Source: Theodoxus fluviatilis
Taxonomy: Eukaryota > Mollusca > Gastropoda > Cycloneritida > Neritidae
Direction of reading: 5' to 3'
DNA length: 64,000 bases
Assembly: GCA_034096865.1 (NCBI GenBank)
Contig: JAWQFJ010001812.1
Coordinates: 296,501-360,500 of the forward strand
Part shown: positions 48,408 through 57,726 of the stretch, piece after piece
How positions within the stretch are numbered: position 1 is the first letter of the stretch
Layout of the letters: every line of letters starts with the position of its first letter
Program-made: the position numbers and the translations under genes
The notes under the pieces: model-generated
Told to the model about the DNA's origin: nothing
Seen by the model: the letters and a program-made list of their open reading frames with translations, nothing else
Database searches by the model: none

Positions 48408-49761
48408 GTGAGGGTTTTTGACTCACATGCGAAGCAAAAGTGAGTCTATGTACTCATCCGTTTCATGCGTCCGGGCGTGGTGTCGTCCGTAACAAACTTT
48501 AAAGTTGGATTTTTCTCGGAGACTATTAACTCTATCAACACCCAATTTGGCATGATGGTGTAGGATGACAAGGCATACAAAAACATACATAGTGACTTGA
48601 CCTTGCTTCAAGGTCAAGGTCACAGGATCTCTTCAAAGTTGGATTGTATACATATTTTGAAGTGACCTTGACCCTGAACTATGGAAGATAACTGTTTCAA
48701 ACTTAATAATTATGTGGGGCACATGTTATACTTTCATCATGAGACACATTTGGTCACATATCATCAAGGTCAAGGTCACTTTGACCCTTATGAAATGTGA
48801 CCAAAATGGGGTAGTGAACCACTAAAAGTGACCGTATCTCATGGTAGAAAGTGCCAATAAGCACCATTGTGCTTCCTTTGTCTTGAATTAACAGCTTTGT
48901 GTTGCATGACCTTTAATGACCTTGACCTTGGGTCAAGGTCACGTATTTTGGTAGGAAAAATGTGTAAAGCAGTTCTTAGTGTATGATGTCATTGCTAGGT
49001 TTAGTTGTTTGACCTTGAAGGTCTCCTGAAGGTCAAGGTCATGTAAAGGTCAAGGTCAAGCATGTGAGTCATATGGGCTTTGCCCTTCTTCTATTACTTA
49101 GCCCCTGGGGGAGGGGGTGGGGGAGGGGCTGAGGGGAGATGCAGTATAAAAACGATGCATTGATAAATGTAGTTATAAATATTGATGTGAAATTGAAACA
49201 TTGTATTCTGTTTAGATCTGATAAGGGTCAAATTTTCATTGATTTTATAGGTATTTTGTCCACCGTGCGTTGTCAGGCAATGGTGATGCCCATTTGTCAT
49301 TTAGCTGGGAAATTTATCACTACAGTATTGTACTTTATTAAAGCTTTCATCACTATTGCCACAGAATACCCCTCAAAGTAGATAATTGTTTTTTATGCCA
49401 TCACCTATGTGACTCCAGGGAATAAGGATATAGTGTGTGGCGTTCTGTCTTTCTTATCTAAAACCAACAAAAAAATGGGGAATGAAGGCATTGTGAGCTT
49501 GTGAAATATTTGCTGTCTGTCTAAATGATTTCATCCCTGTACATATTTCTTGGGGGGTTTTACAGGGTTTTTTGGTGGTGGTGGGTTGTTTTTTTCGGGA
49601 TTTGTTGTTGTTGTTGGGTTGGGTTGGTTTGTTTGGGTTTTTTTTTGGGGGGTGGTGGTGGTTTGGTTTGGTTTGCTTTGCTTGTTTTGTTTTGCTTTTC
49701 ATTTTTGTGTGCTTTTTGTTTGTGTGAGTGTTGTGACTACTTGGTTGCCTTTCCTTCCCAG
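48408..49761 (+). other. Lar: Intron between FN3-5 and FN3-6
   Basis: The first half is the AGGTCA-rich inverted-terminal element (48420-49070). The rest is AT-rich, then G/T-rich (about 49545-49720) ahead of the acceptor, with no recognised gene. Confidence 0.9.
48420..49070. mobile_element. Dispersed element with terminal inverted repeats and a TCAAGGTCA array
   Basis: The ends are GACTCACATGC (48420-48430) and its exact complement GCATGTGAGTC (49060-49070). Inside, at least ten copies of TCAAGGTCA or its complement TGACCTTGA occur, several as overlapping direct pairs (TCAAGGTCAAGGTCAC). I recall similar AGGTCA-rich dispersed repeats from mollusc genomes. No coding capacity and no clear target duplication. 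TCAAGGTCA is also the monomer site of NR5A/ERR nuclear receptors (known), which makes regulatory potential conceivable. Confidence 0.7.
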
Positions 49762-49956
49762 TCCCAACGCCACCCAGAAACCTGCACCTGGACCTGATCC
49801 AGCCCGACCCTCCCCGAGTGAAGGTGACATGGCAGAAGCCCAGGGAGAGCTATGGCGACATCGAGAACTACAAGATCATCTGGGGCCGCATTGGGGAGCG
49901 CTACGAGGAGAAGATCCTCCCCAACGAGAAATACTCCTTCGTCACCTACTACCTTG
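49762..49956 (+). CDS. Lar: LAR exon: FN3 domain 6, first part
   Basis: Begins TC after TTCCTTCCCAG and encodes (V)PTPPRNLHLDLIQ..VKVTWQKPRESYGDIENYKIIWGR..VTYYL(D). Phase 1 at both ends. The exit GACTACCTTG|GTGAGC splits just before the F strand. A pyrimidine tract of about 780 bp starts 12 bases into the intron. Confidence 0.95.
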
Positions 49957-49967
49957 GTGAGCTTGCA

Positions 49968-50745
49968 GTTCTCCGTCTCTTCCCTCTCTCTCTTCTCTCT
50001 TCCCTTCTCTTCTCTCTTCCCTCTCTCTTCTCTCTTCCCTCTCTCTCTCTCTTCTCTCTTCCCTCTCTCTCTTCTCTCTTCTCTTCTCTCTTCTCTCTTC
50101 CCTCTCTCTCTTCTCTCTTCCCTTCTCTTCTCTCTTCTCTCTTCCCTCTCTCTTCTCTCTTCCCTCTCTCTCTCTCTTCTCTCTTCCCTCTCTCTCTTCT
50201 CTCTTCTCTTCTCTCTTCTCTCTTCCCTCTCTCTCTTCTCTCTTCCCTCTCTCTCTTCTCTCTTCCCTCTCTCTCTTCTCTCTACCCTCTCTCTCTTCTC
50301 TCTTCCCTCTCTCTCTTCTCTCTTCCCTCTCTTCTCTCTTCCCTCTCTCTCTTCTATCTTCCCTCTCTCTCTTCTCTCTTCCCTCTCTCTCTTCTCTCTT
50401 CCCTCTCTCTCTTCCCTCTCTCTCTTCTCTCTTCTCTCTCTCTCTTCTCTCTTCTCTCTTCCCTCTCTCTCTTCTCTCTTCCCTCTCTCTCTTCTCTCTT
50501 CCCTCTCTCTCTTCTCTCTTCCCTCTCTCTCTTCTCTCTTCCCTCTCTCTCTTCTCTCTTCTCTCTTCCCTCTCTCTCTTCTCTCTTCTCTCTTCCCTCT
50601 CTCTCTTCTCTCTTCCCTCTCTCTCTTCTCTCTTCCCTCTCTCTCTTCTCTCTTCTCTCTTCCCTCTCTCTCTTCTCTCTTCCCTCTCTCTTCTCTCTTC
50701 CCTCTCTCTCTTCTCTCTTCCCTCTCTCTCTCCCCTCTCTCCCCC
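49968..50745. repeat. Polypyrimidine minisatellite, about 780 bp
   Basis: Almost uninterrupted C/T on the + strand, built of units such as TCTTCCCTCTCTCTCTTCTC with 5-bp length variants. Only a few purines occur (for example an A near 50284 and 50356). Long Leu/Ser frames (+) and Arg/Glu frames (-) through it are artefacts. Confidence 0.96.
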
Positions 50746-52024
50746 TCCCTGGGTTTAGGGTAAGACAAGAGTATACCAACTTTATTTCTCTCCTTGATTA
50801 AAAACGAAAATCGAGAGTTGACTCACTCTTATATCCACCACCACCACCAGTTATATCGTCATTGTTATTACACAGACTACCTACAGAAGCTGGTCCATCC
50901 ATCCCTCCATCCCTCCATCTGTCCATTACTCTGTACATCACTCTATTCATTTGCCTGTCCATCCATCCCTCCCTCCATCCATGTCTGCATCTCTAGTGGG
51001 GTGTTGGTGAAAGTGTTACTGTACCAGGATATATTGTGGCAGACTGTTGGGTCCAGACTGTGGATGTTTCTCCTTTGCCACTCTCTACAGCGACTTATGG
51101 GGTGCGCTGGTGTGCTCTATGAGAAGGTGATTTTGGAAGCAGTGGTGAACGGTCAGAAAACTAATCTACTTTAGTACGAGTTAATGTGCAGATATTTTGC
51201 CAGCTGATGTGCTGTTTCAGGAAGTCTGCACAAGAAGCTGTATGAAATAAAACAGTTTGTAAAGACAACCAGTTCACATGGTTAGAAGTAAAATGGAGGA
51301 AAATGGTTGTGTGGGTGTCTGAAAAAAAGTTTTGTACCAGGTAGGCAGTTTTCTTACAGCTCCAGGGAAGATTATCTGTGACTGTGAACGGCTAGTGTTA
51401 GAGCTTCTTCTTTGCAATGCTGATGGAGATTCCATGTGGTTGAAACTGTTTACAATGATGCTTTTTTTGGGTCACAGAAACCTTGTTAATACAGCTCTAG
51501 TCTGAGTGTTTCCTGTGCACATGCTGTTCCCAAGTTAAAGTGACAAAAAAAGACAGGAAAGGGAGAGGAAAAGAGTTGTCAGAACAATAAAGCTGTCTTC
51601 AGCTGTGTCCTAAATGCTCCAGGCTCTTGCAGAACAAATCTGCACTCTGCGATTTTTTTGGGTCCCCCAGCTCTGCCTTGGTGTTTGATGCCTTGGAGCC
51701 AATGGGGCAGAAATGACATCACAGGATGTATGGTGTTACTGCACGTGTTGTTAGTGTTTTCCCTGCCTTGTCTTCTGGCTTTGTCTGCCTTGGGAATATC
51801 CTGAGAGCAGTTCTGTCAGAGGCAAGGCGCTGCTTATCGTCCAGTGCTGACGTGCTTTGACTTGGATTTGTCTTCTGCCAGGGAATGTGCGTTACGGCAT
51901 TAGCTGTTTTCATGTGCAGAATGGATTGAGGAAGTGTGTTGAGTCAGAGGTTTAAAAGTCAAATGTTCATTTGTATTTTTTCTCAACTTCATGTGATGGA
52001 TTTAAGATTTCATCTGCTTCTCAT

Positions 52025-52067
52025 TCCCCCCCCCCCCTTTTCTCTCCCCCCCCCCCCCCCCCCCCCC
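52025..52067. repeat. Two C homopolymers
   Basis: C runs of about 13 and 22 separated by TTTTCTCT. Confidence 0.88.
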
Positions 52068-52620
52068 AAATGTGCGCACACATGCACGCACGCACACCAT
52101 AGAAGCATGTCCCATGCGAGTACCCACATGCAAACACATACACACACACACACACGCACACATTAACCAAGCATATCATTCGATTTTAAATATTGAAAAG
52201 ACGAGCCTTACTTTTCTGTCAAAATGCACATGATAGATATGTGTACTGGTAAAGGTTACATTGTTTAGTACTTCATTTGTCCTTCACCCCAGCCATGTCT
52301 CACAGCTTAACAGCTGCTGCCTTGCCTGGTTATGTTTTTTTGTTCATGTCAACAAGCTATGCCTGACACTGAGGGAGAAGAACAGCTGCTATATGCCAAC
52401 ACATCTATTTTTCAACCACATTCTGTAAACTTACAATGCCTGACATTTTCTGTCTGGTGTGAAGAAAAGCTGCCCACCCCATGCTGTAGTATTTTTCTGA
52501 CACAGGTGTTGTGTGATGACGTAACTGTTGTTAAAGGGTTTTGTCTCATCCACACTGTGAGCTTGCAGTCTGTTGGCTCATGCCTCACGTCTGCCCATGC
52601 ATGAGTAGCATGCCGTAGCT

Positions 52621-52684
52621 GCTCTATGCCGCTCTATGCCCCTCTATGCCTCTCTATGCCCCTCTATGCCGCTCTATGCCCCTC
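52621..52684. repeat. Decamer tandem repeat CTCTATGCCN
   Basis: Six to seven copies of a 10-bp unit (GCTCTATGCC / CCTCTATGCC / TCTCTATGCC), ending about 58 bases before the FN3-6 acceptor, in the region where a branch point is expected. Confidence 0.9.
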
Positions 52685-52742
52685 TGATCAGCTGGAATCC
52701 CTAGCTGCTGTTAAGTTTTTGTTTGTTTGTGTCCAATTGCAG

Positions 52743-52835
52743 ACAAAGGCACAACTTATGAGTTCCGTGTGTCTGCCAAGAACACCATTGATTATGGCGA
52801 AAGAGCAGTTGCAACAATCAAAACTCCAGATGGAC
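52743..52835 (+). CDS. Lar: LAR exon: FN3 domain 6, C-terminal part
   Basis: A 93-nt exon after CAATTGCAG encoding (D)KGTTYEFRVSAKNTIDYGERA..IKTPDG(P). It matches KGTTYIFRLAAKNRAGLGEEF of PTPRF FN3-6. Phase 1 on both sides; donor GGAC|GTAAGT. Confidence 0.95.
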
Positions 52836-53301
52836 GTAAGTTGCCTCATTCATCACTGTCAAATGTCTGTAGCTATGGGATTATCTTTTCCTCTGGGGTT
52901 TATTCCATTCCAATAGACTCCATGGAGTATTGAAACATGTTTGTTACAGACAAATTGATCAAAATTTGTGATGCAATCTTTTTATGACCATCTGTGCCAT
53001 AGGGTAGTTGCAGTGGTAAATAATGAACATGATATTCTCACCTGGTTTTAAAGCGTTTTATTTCTATTTAATGAGCTTTTCGTTGTAATGTCTCTGTTAA
53101 TGCAGCTGCTTAGTGGGGTTCTATAACGATTCATGAAGACCACCATTTCTGTGCATCAGAAAACGGCTGCCATGCATATTGCTTATTGAATCAAAGCCAG
53201 GGGATGATGAAGAAACCAAATGAACAGCTGTTTGAGATCCCTATGGAGGCAAGTCACCACAAAAATTGTCTACCCGTTGTCTACCTTTCCTTTCTGTGCA
53301 G
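52836..53301 (+). other. Lar: Intron between FN3-6 and FN3-7
   Basis: 466 bp of AT-rich sequence; nothing recognised. Confidence 0.92.
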
Positions 53302-53595
53302 CTCCCAACGGGGCACCCCAGAACTTCACAGCCATTGGCCTGACGGAGACAAGTGTGCGACTGACTTGGGATCAGCCTGCCCGCAATCTTCGCAATGGCG
53401 AAATCGTCATGTACCAGATCACCTACCACAAGCTGTCGGACCCCATCAGCGAGGAGGACCTGAACGTGACAGAGATGTACATGGACATCCCAGGGTTGGA
53501 GATGAACACAGACTACATGTTCCAGATCAAGGCCTACACAAGCATGGGTCCAGGCCCCTGGTCCAACAAACTCCACTTCCGCACCTTTGGACGAA
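53302..53595 (+). CDS. Lar: LAR exon: FN3 domain 7
   Basis: A complete FN3 domain in one exon: (P)[25 protein letters not shown] through LHFRTFGR(M). [10 protein letters not shown] and [11 protein letters not shown] match FPQNLHVTGL and GRIISYTVVF of PTPRF FN3-7, and [11 protein letters not shown] matches AWTSKGSGPLS. Sequons NFT and NVT. Phase 1 on both sides; donor CGAA|GTGAGC. Confidence 0.96.
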
Positions 53596-53737
53596 GTGAG
53601 CTGTGCCCTTCTTTCCTCTCTGCACTTGTGCAGAAATGTGTAGCCATCTATTTAGCTGTTGTAACCTTTCAGTCTCGGTGTCATCATCCCCCTCGCTGTC
53701 ATCTTTCCTCCCTCCGTCCATCATCTGTCAGTGTCCA

Positions 53738-53815
<78 letters not shown>

Positions 53816-53905
53816 CCTCCCTCCCTCCCTCCCTCCCTCCCTCCCTCCCTCCCTCCCTCCCTCTCCCTCCCTCTCTCTCTCTCTCTCTCTCTCTTGCTCT
53901 CTCTC

Positions 53906-53981
<76 letters not shown>

Positions 53982-54148
53982 CATGGGTTTGTGAAGTTGT
54001 AAATCTACTTTCATTTTAGCGTTACTGGAACATGAAACAATGACACATTTGCAACATCTCGTTTTATGTCACCATTTTCATTTCAATTTGATATTTTTCA
54101 ACTTGATATTATTCAACCTCATAATGAATATGAAATCTTCGTCTGCAG
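53596..54148 (+). other. Lar: Intron between FN3-7 and FN3-8
   Basis: Dominated by a (CT)n/(CCCT)n microsatellite (53737-53978); the remainder is T-rich up to the acceptor. Confidence 0.92.
53737..53978. repeat. (CT)n with (CCCT)n core
   Basis: CT tract with a (CCCT)n segment at about 53809-53872 and a few CTTG/CTCG interruptions, about 240 bp in all. Confidence 0.96.
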
Positions 54149-54436
54149 TGCCACCTGCTCCAGAGAATGTGCAGATTCGTCGCACCTCAGAAACAACGAT
54201 CGAAGTGTCCTGGGATGAGCCCAATTTCCCCGTGGCAGGCTACAAGATCTACTTCAACAGCTTTGCAGTGCCAGACTTAGACGTGTGGCAGACATTGGAG
54301 ACGGGGCCCTACACGGTGGCAGAGATTTCAGGACTGGAGCCACACACTGTGTATGCAGTCAGGGTGCAGGCCAAGTCGGTGGATGGTCGCTATGGCAACC
54401 TTTCCAAGTCCATCGTCACGGACTTCCTGCCAAAGA
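54149..54436 (+). CDS. Lar: LAR exon: FN3 domain 8 (absent from vertebrate LARs)
   Basis: Encodes (M)PPAPENVQIRRTSETTIEVSWDEP through SIVTDFLPK(N) in one exon, phase 1 on both sides. The core ISGLEPHTVYAVRVQAKSVDGRYG is a regular FN3 end. Human PTPRF goes from its FN3-7 directly to the VFAKNFRV domain, which here is the next exon. This is therefore the additional FN3 that makes nine, as in Drosophila Lar. One sequon, NLS. Confidence 0.94.
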
Positions 54437-54796
54437 GTGAGTGGTGTGGAGTCTCTTGTGATCAGTGGCTTTATACAGCAAGATGGCTTTTGGTTACTGG
54501 TCTTTGTGAAATTGTGAGCAGTGGGGTGTTTTGGTGAATTGCTCCTCCTGTGGGTTGGGTGTGAGAACAGACCCAGCGCATCTCCATGTGCAAATCTCAA
54601 AATCAAATTATGTGGGAAATCATTGCTTGACTGCTCTTCTTTTACTTACTTCCAAGTTATTTCGTTATCAATGATCTTACATGACCTACAAAGGCTGTTT
54701 TGGTCTGTAGGATGAGAAATGTCAAGTCTAGTGCCAGATGTGATGTTTTCAGAGGAGAAGACCTAGAATGATTTGCCGTTTTAATTCATTTCACAG
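54437..54796 (+). other. Lar: Intron between FN3-8 and FN3-9
   Basis: 360 bp of mixed sequence, nothing recognised. Confidence 0.92.
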
Positions 54797-54900
54797 ATCG
54801 AGATGATGCAGTGAAGAACTTCCGTGTGACTCTGACTGAGTCTGACCACGTCAAGCTGTCCTGGGAAGCTCCCAAGAAGGAAGGAGTCAACTCCTACCTG
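54797..54900 (+). CDS. Lar: LAR exon: FN3 domain 9, first half
   Basis: Encodes (N)RDDAVKNFRVTLTESDHVKLSWEAPKKEGVNSYL. KNFRV followed by LSWE matches AKNFRVAAAMKTSVLLSWEVP of PTPRF FN3-8. Phase 1 in, phase 0 out at CTG|GTAAGT. Confidence 0.95.
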
Positions 54901-55179
54901 GTAAGTCAAGGCCATCTGCAGCCTGCACCAGGGGCAGGAGCATGGAGAGCAGAGCAAGGACTGCCCCCGGCCTTGCACCTGAAACTGACTGCATTGTGGT
55001 GATGGCAGTAGGACTGCTGGCTCTGTTGATGGCAGTGAAGCAAGCAGCATTTTCAGAGGATTAATAGAAAATTATTTATATGATAGGGAACATTGTTGGC
55101 ATACTGTGAATTCATACTTCTTTGACTATTTGTATTCTTAAGATTTTGCAGGGATGTTTGGTGGTCAGTGTGTGGGTGC

Positions 55180-55266
<87 letters not shown>

Positions 55267-55459
55267 TGCAAGCACATGCATCTGTGTGTGCATGAGTGTG
55301 ATCCCTTTTTTCCCCCATGAGTGCATACTTCATAATGTAGCAATTTTATGTGTCAGAGGAATGAGTTAATGAACACTGTATTGAGGTCTTCACCCTTAGT
55401 TGGAAGAAAAAGAGCTTCTTGTACAGTGACTAAAGTTTTGTTCTCGCTTTCTTTTCCAG
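54901..55459 (+). other. Lar: Intron within FN3-9
   Basis: Holds a (GA)n tract (55182-55261); otherwise nothing recognised. Confidence 0.92.
55182..55261. repeat. (GA)n microsatellite
   Basis: A pure GA tract of about 80 bp. Confidence 0.97.
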
Positions 55460-55673
55460 CTGAAGTATGAAGGAGTGAAGAGCTACCGAGAAAATGGACG
55501 CATGCAGCAAATCTACATTGGAAGGATTGAAATCAACATCCCTGGGCAGAAAACTACTTATGAACTGAAACAACTACAACCAAAGATGAGATTTGCGTTC
55601 AACATAAGTGCGGTGTTTGTGGATGGCTTAACAGGCCCTGATGTCCACATTTCCACGGAGACCTTGATCGAAG
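55460..55673 (+). CDS. Lar: LAR exon: FN3 domain 9, second half
   Basis: Starts in phase 0 after TTTTCCAG and encodes LKYEGVKSYRENGRMQQ through ISTETLIE(A). LKQLQPKMRFAFNISAVFVDGLTG aligns with IADLQPNTEYSFVLMNRGSSAGG of PTPRF. One sequon, NIS. Phase 1 exit at GAAG|GTGAGT. Confidence 0.95.
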
Positions 55674-55900
55674 GTGAGTAGTAGTATCCCAGACGAAAGT
55701 GCTCCCCAATGAATGTCATGTCTCCTAAAGCATCCTCTACATTGACCTTTCAGTAGCTGTAGATTTCTTCAGGAATGCAACACATTAATGGAACTCAGTG
55801 GCCAGAATTTAAGTAATTATCCATGATCAGTAACGTTATTTTCTGTGAGTTGTGAGCATCTGCCTGTGCTGACCCCTTGCTGTTTTTGCCCCACTCCCAG
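55674..55900 (+). other. Lar: Short intron after FN3-9
   Basis: 227 bp, nothing recognised. Confidence 0.93.
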
Positions 55901-56070
55901 CTCCCTCCAAGGTGGAGCGGCCAGAGGTGATCCGAGTACAGCAAGGCACGGTCACCCTGGGGCTGAAGCGTGCAGGGGAGAAGAACGGTCCCATCAGCCA
56001 CTACCATGTAGTGGTGGTCCCAGAGAAGCACACGCACCGCTCGGCACCGGCAGACTTCACTCTGGACATG
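55901..56070 (+). CDS. Lar: LAR exon: membrane-proximal extracellular region, first part
   Basis: Encodes (A)PSKVERPEVIRVQQGTVTLGLKRAGEKNGPISHYHVVVVPEKHTHR..FTLDM. GPISHYHVVVVPEK corresponds to ENIKGYYIIIVPLKK of vertebrate LARs, the FN3-like module before the membrane. Phase 1 in, phase 0 out at ATG|GTAAGT. The vertebrate basic processing motif that follows this segment is not present. Confidence 0.93.
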
Positions 56071-56276
56071 GTAAGTAGCTGTGTAGGCCATGTAGCCCTT
56101 TGCTGAGCTGCTTAACAGTGACCAGTAAAGTATAGTTTGAAATGGTGCATGTTAGACTAACTTAAGATTTTTGTCATATCTGATTTGTGTAAACTTCAAT
56201 GAGAATTTTGTCTAAACAAGCCAAAGCAAGCTTGAGTTGATCAGTTTGGTGTAAAACTTTACCTTTTGATTGAAAT

Positions 56277-56340
<64 letters not shown>

Positions 56341-56609
56341 CTCCCCACCCATATTGGCATTTGTTGCATAAAATGTTCCATTTTTTGTTCAATTCATGAT
56401 TTCCTATGCATCCACAAGTAGTGACGGTATTGATGGGTGGCGAGCCATGCAGCCAAGGGACTGACAGACATCTGAGAGCATGGACAGGCATGGACACCTT
56501 GTATGAAATGTTTACCCACATATTGTTTAGAAAACTGTTCAGTCCCATCGTCATAGCTGTGCAACATGTTGATGTGACTCTGACTGACGGCTGGCACTGT
56601 TGATTGCAG
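56071..56609 (+). other. Lar: Intron in the membrane-proximal region
   Basis: Contains a (CA)n tract at 56280-56337; otherwise nothing recognised. No small exon with an RxxR motif was seen. Confidence 0.9.
56280..56337. repeat. (CA)n microsatellite
   Basis: A pure CA tract of about 58 bp. Confidence 0.97.
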
Positions 56610-56798
56610 CTGACTGGGGAGAAGGAGAGTGTGGACATGCCTGCTACCAACCCCTACATCGCAGCCCGCTTCGAGGCCCACAACCTACCACGGGAGTTTG
56701 AACTTGGCAACGGCCAGGAGTACGGAGCCTTCTTCAACCGCCAGCTTGACTCTGATGAGAAGTATGCCGTCTTCCTCCGGGCCTACACTGTGGACATG
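56610..56798 (+). CDS. Lar: LAR exon: membrane-proximal extracellular region, second part
   Basis: Phase 0 on both sides. Encodes LTGEKESVDMPATNPYIAARFEAHNLPREFELGNGQEYGAFFNRQL..YAVFLRAYTVDM (described by blocks). PYIAARF, LPREFELG and YGAFFNRQL match PYIAAHF, LPTEFTLG and YGGFTNKQL of PTPRD. Donor ATG|GTGAGT. Confidence 0.95.
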
Positions 56799-56897
56799 GT
56801 GAGTCAGCAGCAAGATCTCATGGACACGCTTTGAGCTGGACACAAGTTTTGGTTTTGAACTGGCATGAATTAAAAGTTGCTGTCATGCTCACTGGGG

Positions 56898-57076
56898 ATG
56901 GATGGGTGGTGTTTTACGGCCTATCAGCCTTTGTAGGCTCTGTAAGGCCATTAAGCATGAAAATCACTAAAACAGTTTAGAGTAAATGCAAAGTCACAGT
57001 GTCCCTAGTCATTCGCCTCTTACGAATCGCGTAGGGAGACGCGGTGGGTCAATTCTTACCCCGAACCCACAGGGGG
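56898..57076 (-). mobile_element. SINE (179 bp) with 13-bp target-site duplication
   Basis: Flanked by exact copies of ATGCTCACTGGGG (56885-56897 and 57077-57089). On the - strand it starts CCCCCTGTGGGTTCGGGGTA, continues through GGACACTGTGACTTTGC, and ends in a hairpin block (GGCCTTACAGAGCCTACAAA, then GGCTGATAGGCC) followed by CCATCCAT. The hairpin and tetranucleotide tail are close to the 3' end of the LINE at 47966-48022, as in classical SINE/LINE partnerships. No complete A and B boxes are present, so this may be a 5'-truncated copy. Confidence 0.82.
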
Positions 57077-57586
57077 ATGCTCACTGGGGCAGCTGTTGGT
57101 AGAATGACTATTTGCCACCTTTGGTTGCTTGCATTTCTCCTTCTGTCTGTCCCTATGTTTCTCTCTGGCCTCTTCAGCAACTAAAGCTTTCTGTTGTGAT
57201 CATGTGTAATGATCCCCAGCACGTTGATGCCAATCTATCACTTTGACCACACTTTATGCAAGGGTGTTCAAAAGTATTTGGGCAAGTTGGACACAAAAGT
57301 TACCAGCCTGCCTTCCATACACAAATGAATCAGAAAGTAAACGCAGAGAAATTATTCTTTTGAAGAGGTAAAGATGGTGTCAGATCCTGTCAGGGAGATG
57401 TCCTGGTATGTTCCTTCAGCTTCTTCCACCTTGCCAAACAGTGATCCTGAGGCTGTGCTGTGCATTGAAATAATACATGTATTGAATGGAATAAAATCAA
57501 AACTCCTCAAACTCATTTTCATTTGAAATTCACAAATCAAGGATTGTCAAATACAAAAAATATGAAGGAAGCAGAGAGAGGGGGAG

Positions 57587-57726
<140 letters not shown>

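Larger units (their letters stand above)
49957..52742 (+). other. Lar: Intron within FN3-6
   Basis: Begins with a pyrimidine tract (49968-50745). It then has mixed sequence, C runs at 52025-52037 and 52046-52067, a short CA tract near 52135-52162, and a decamer tandem repeat at 52621-52684 close to the acceptor. No gene recognised. Confidence 0.9.

Noticed and set aside
49737..50801. Open frames of over 300 codons on both strands (Leu/Ser on +, Arg/Glu on -)
   Set aside because: They are translations of the polypyrimidine tract; only 49762-49956 is a true exon.
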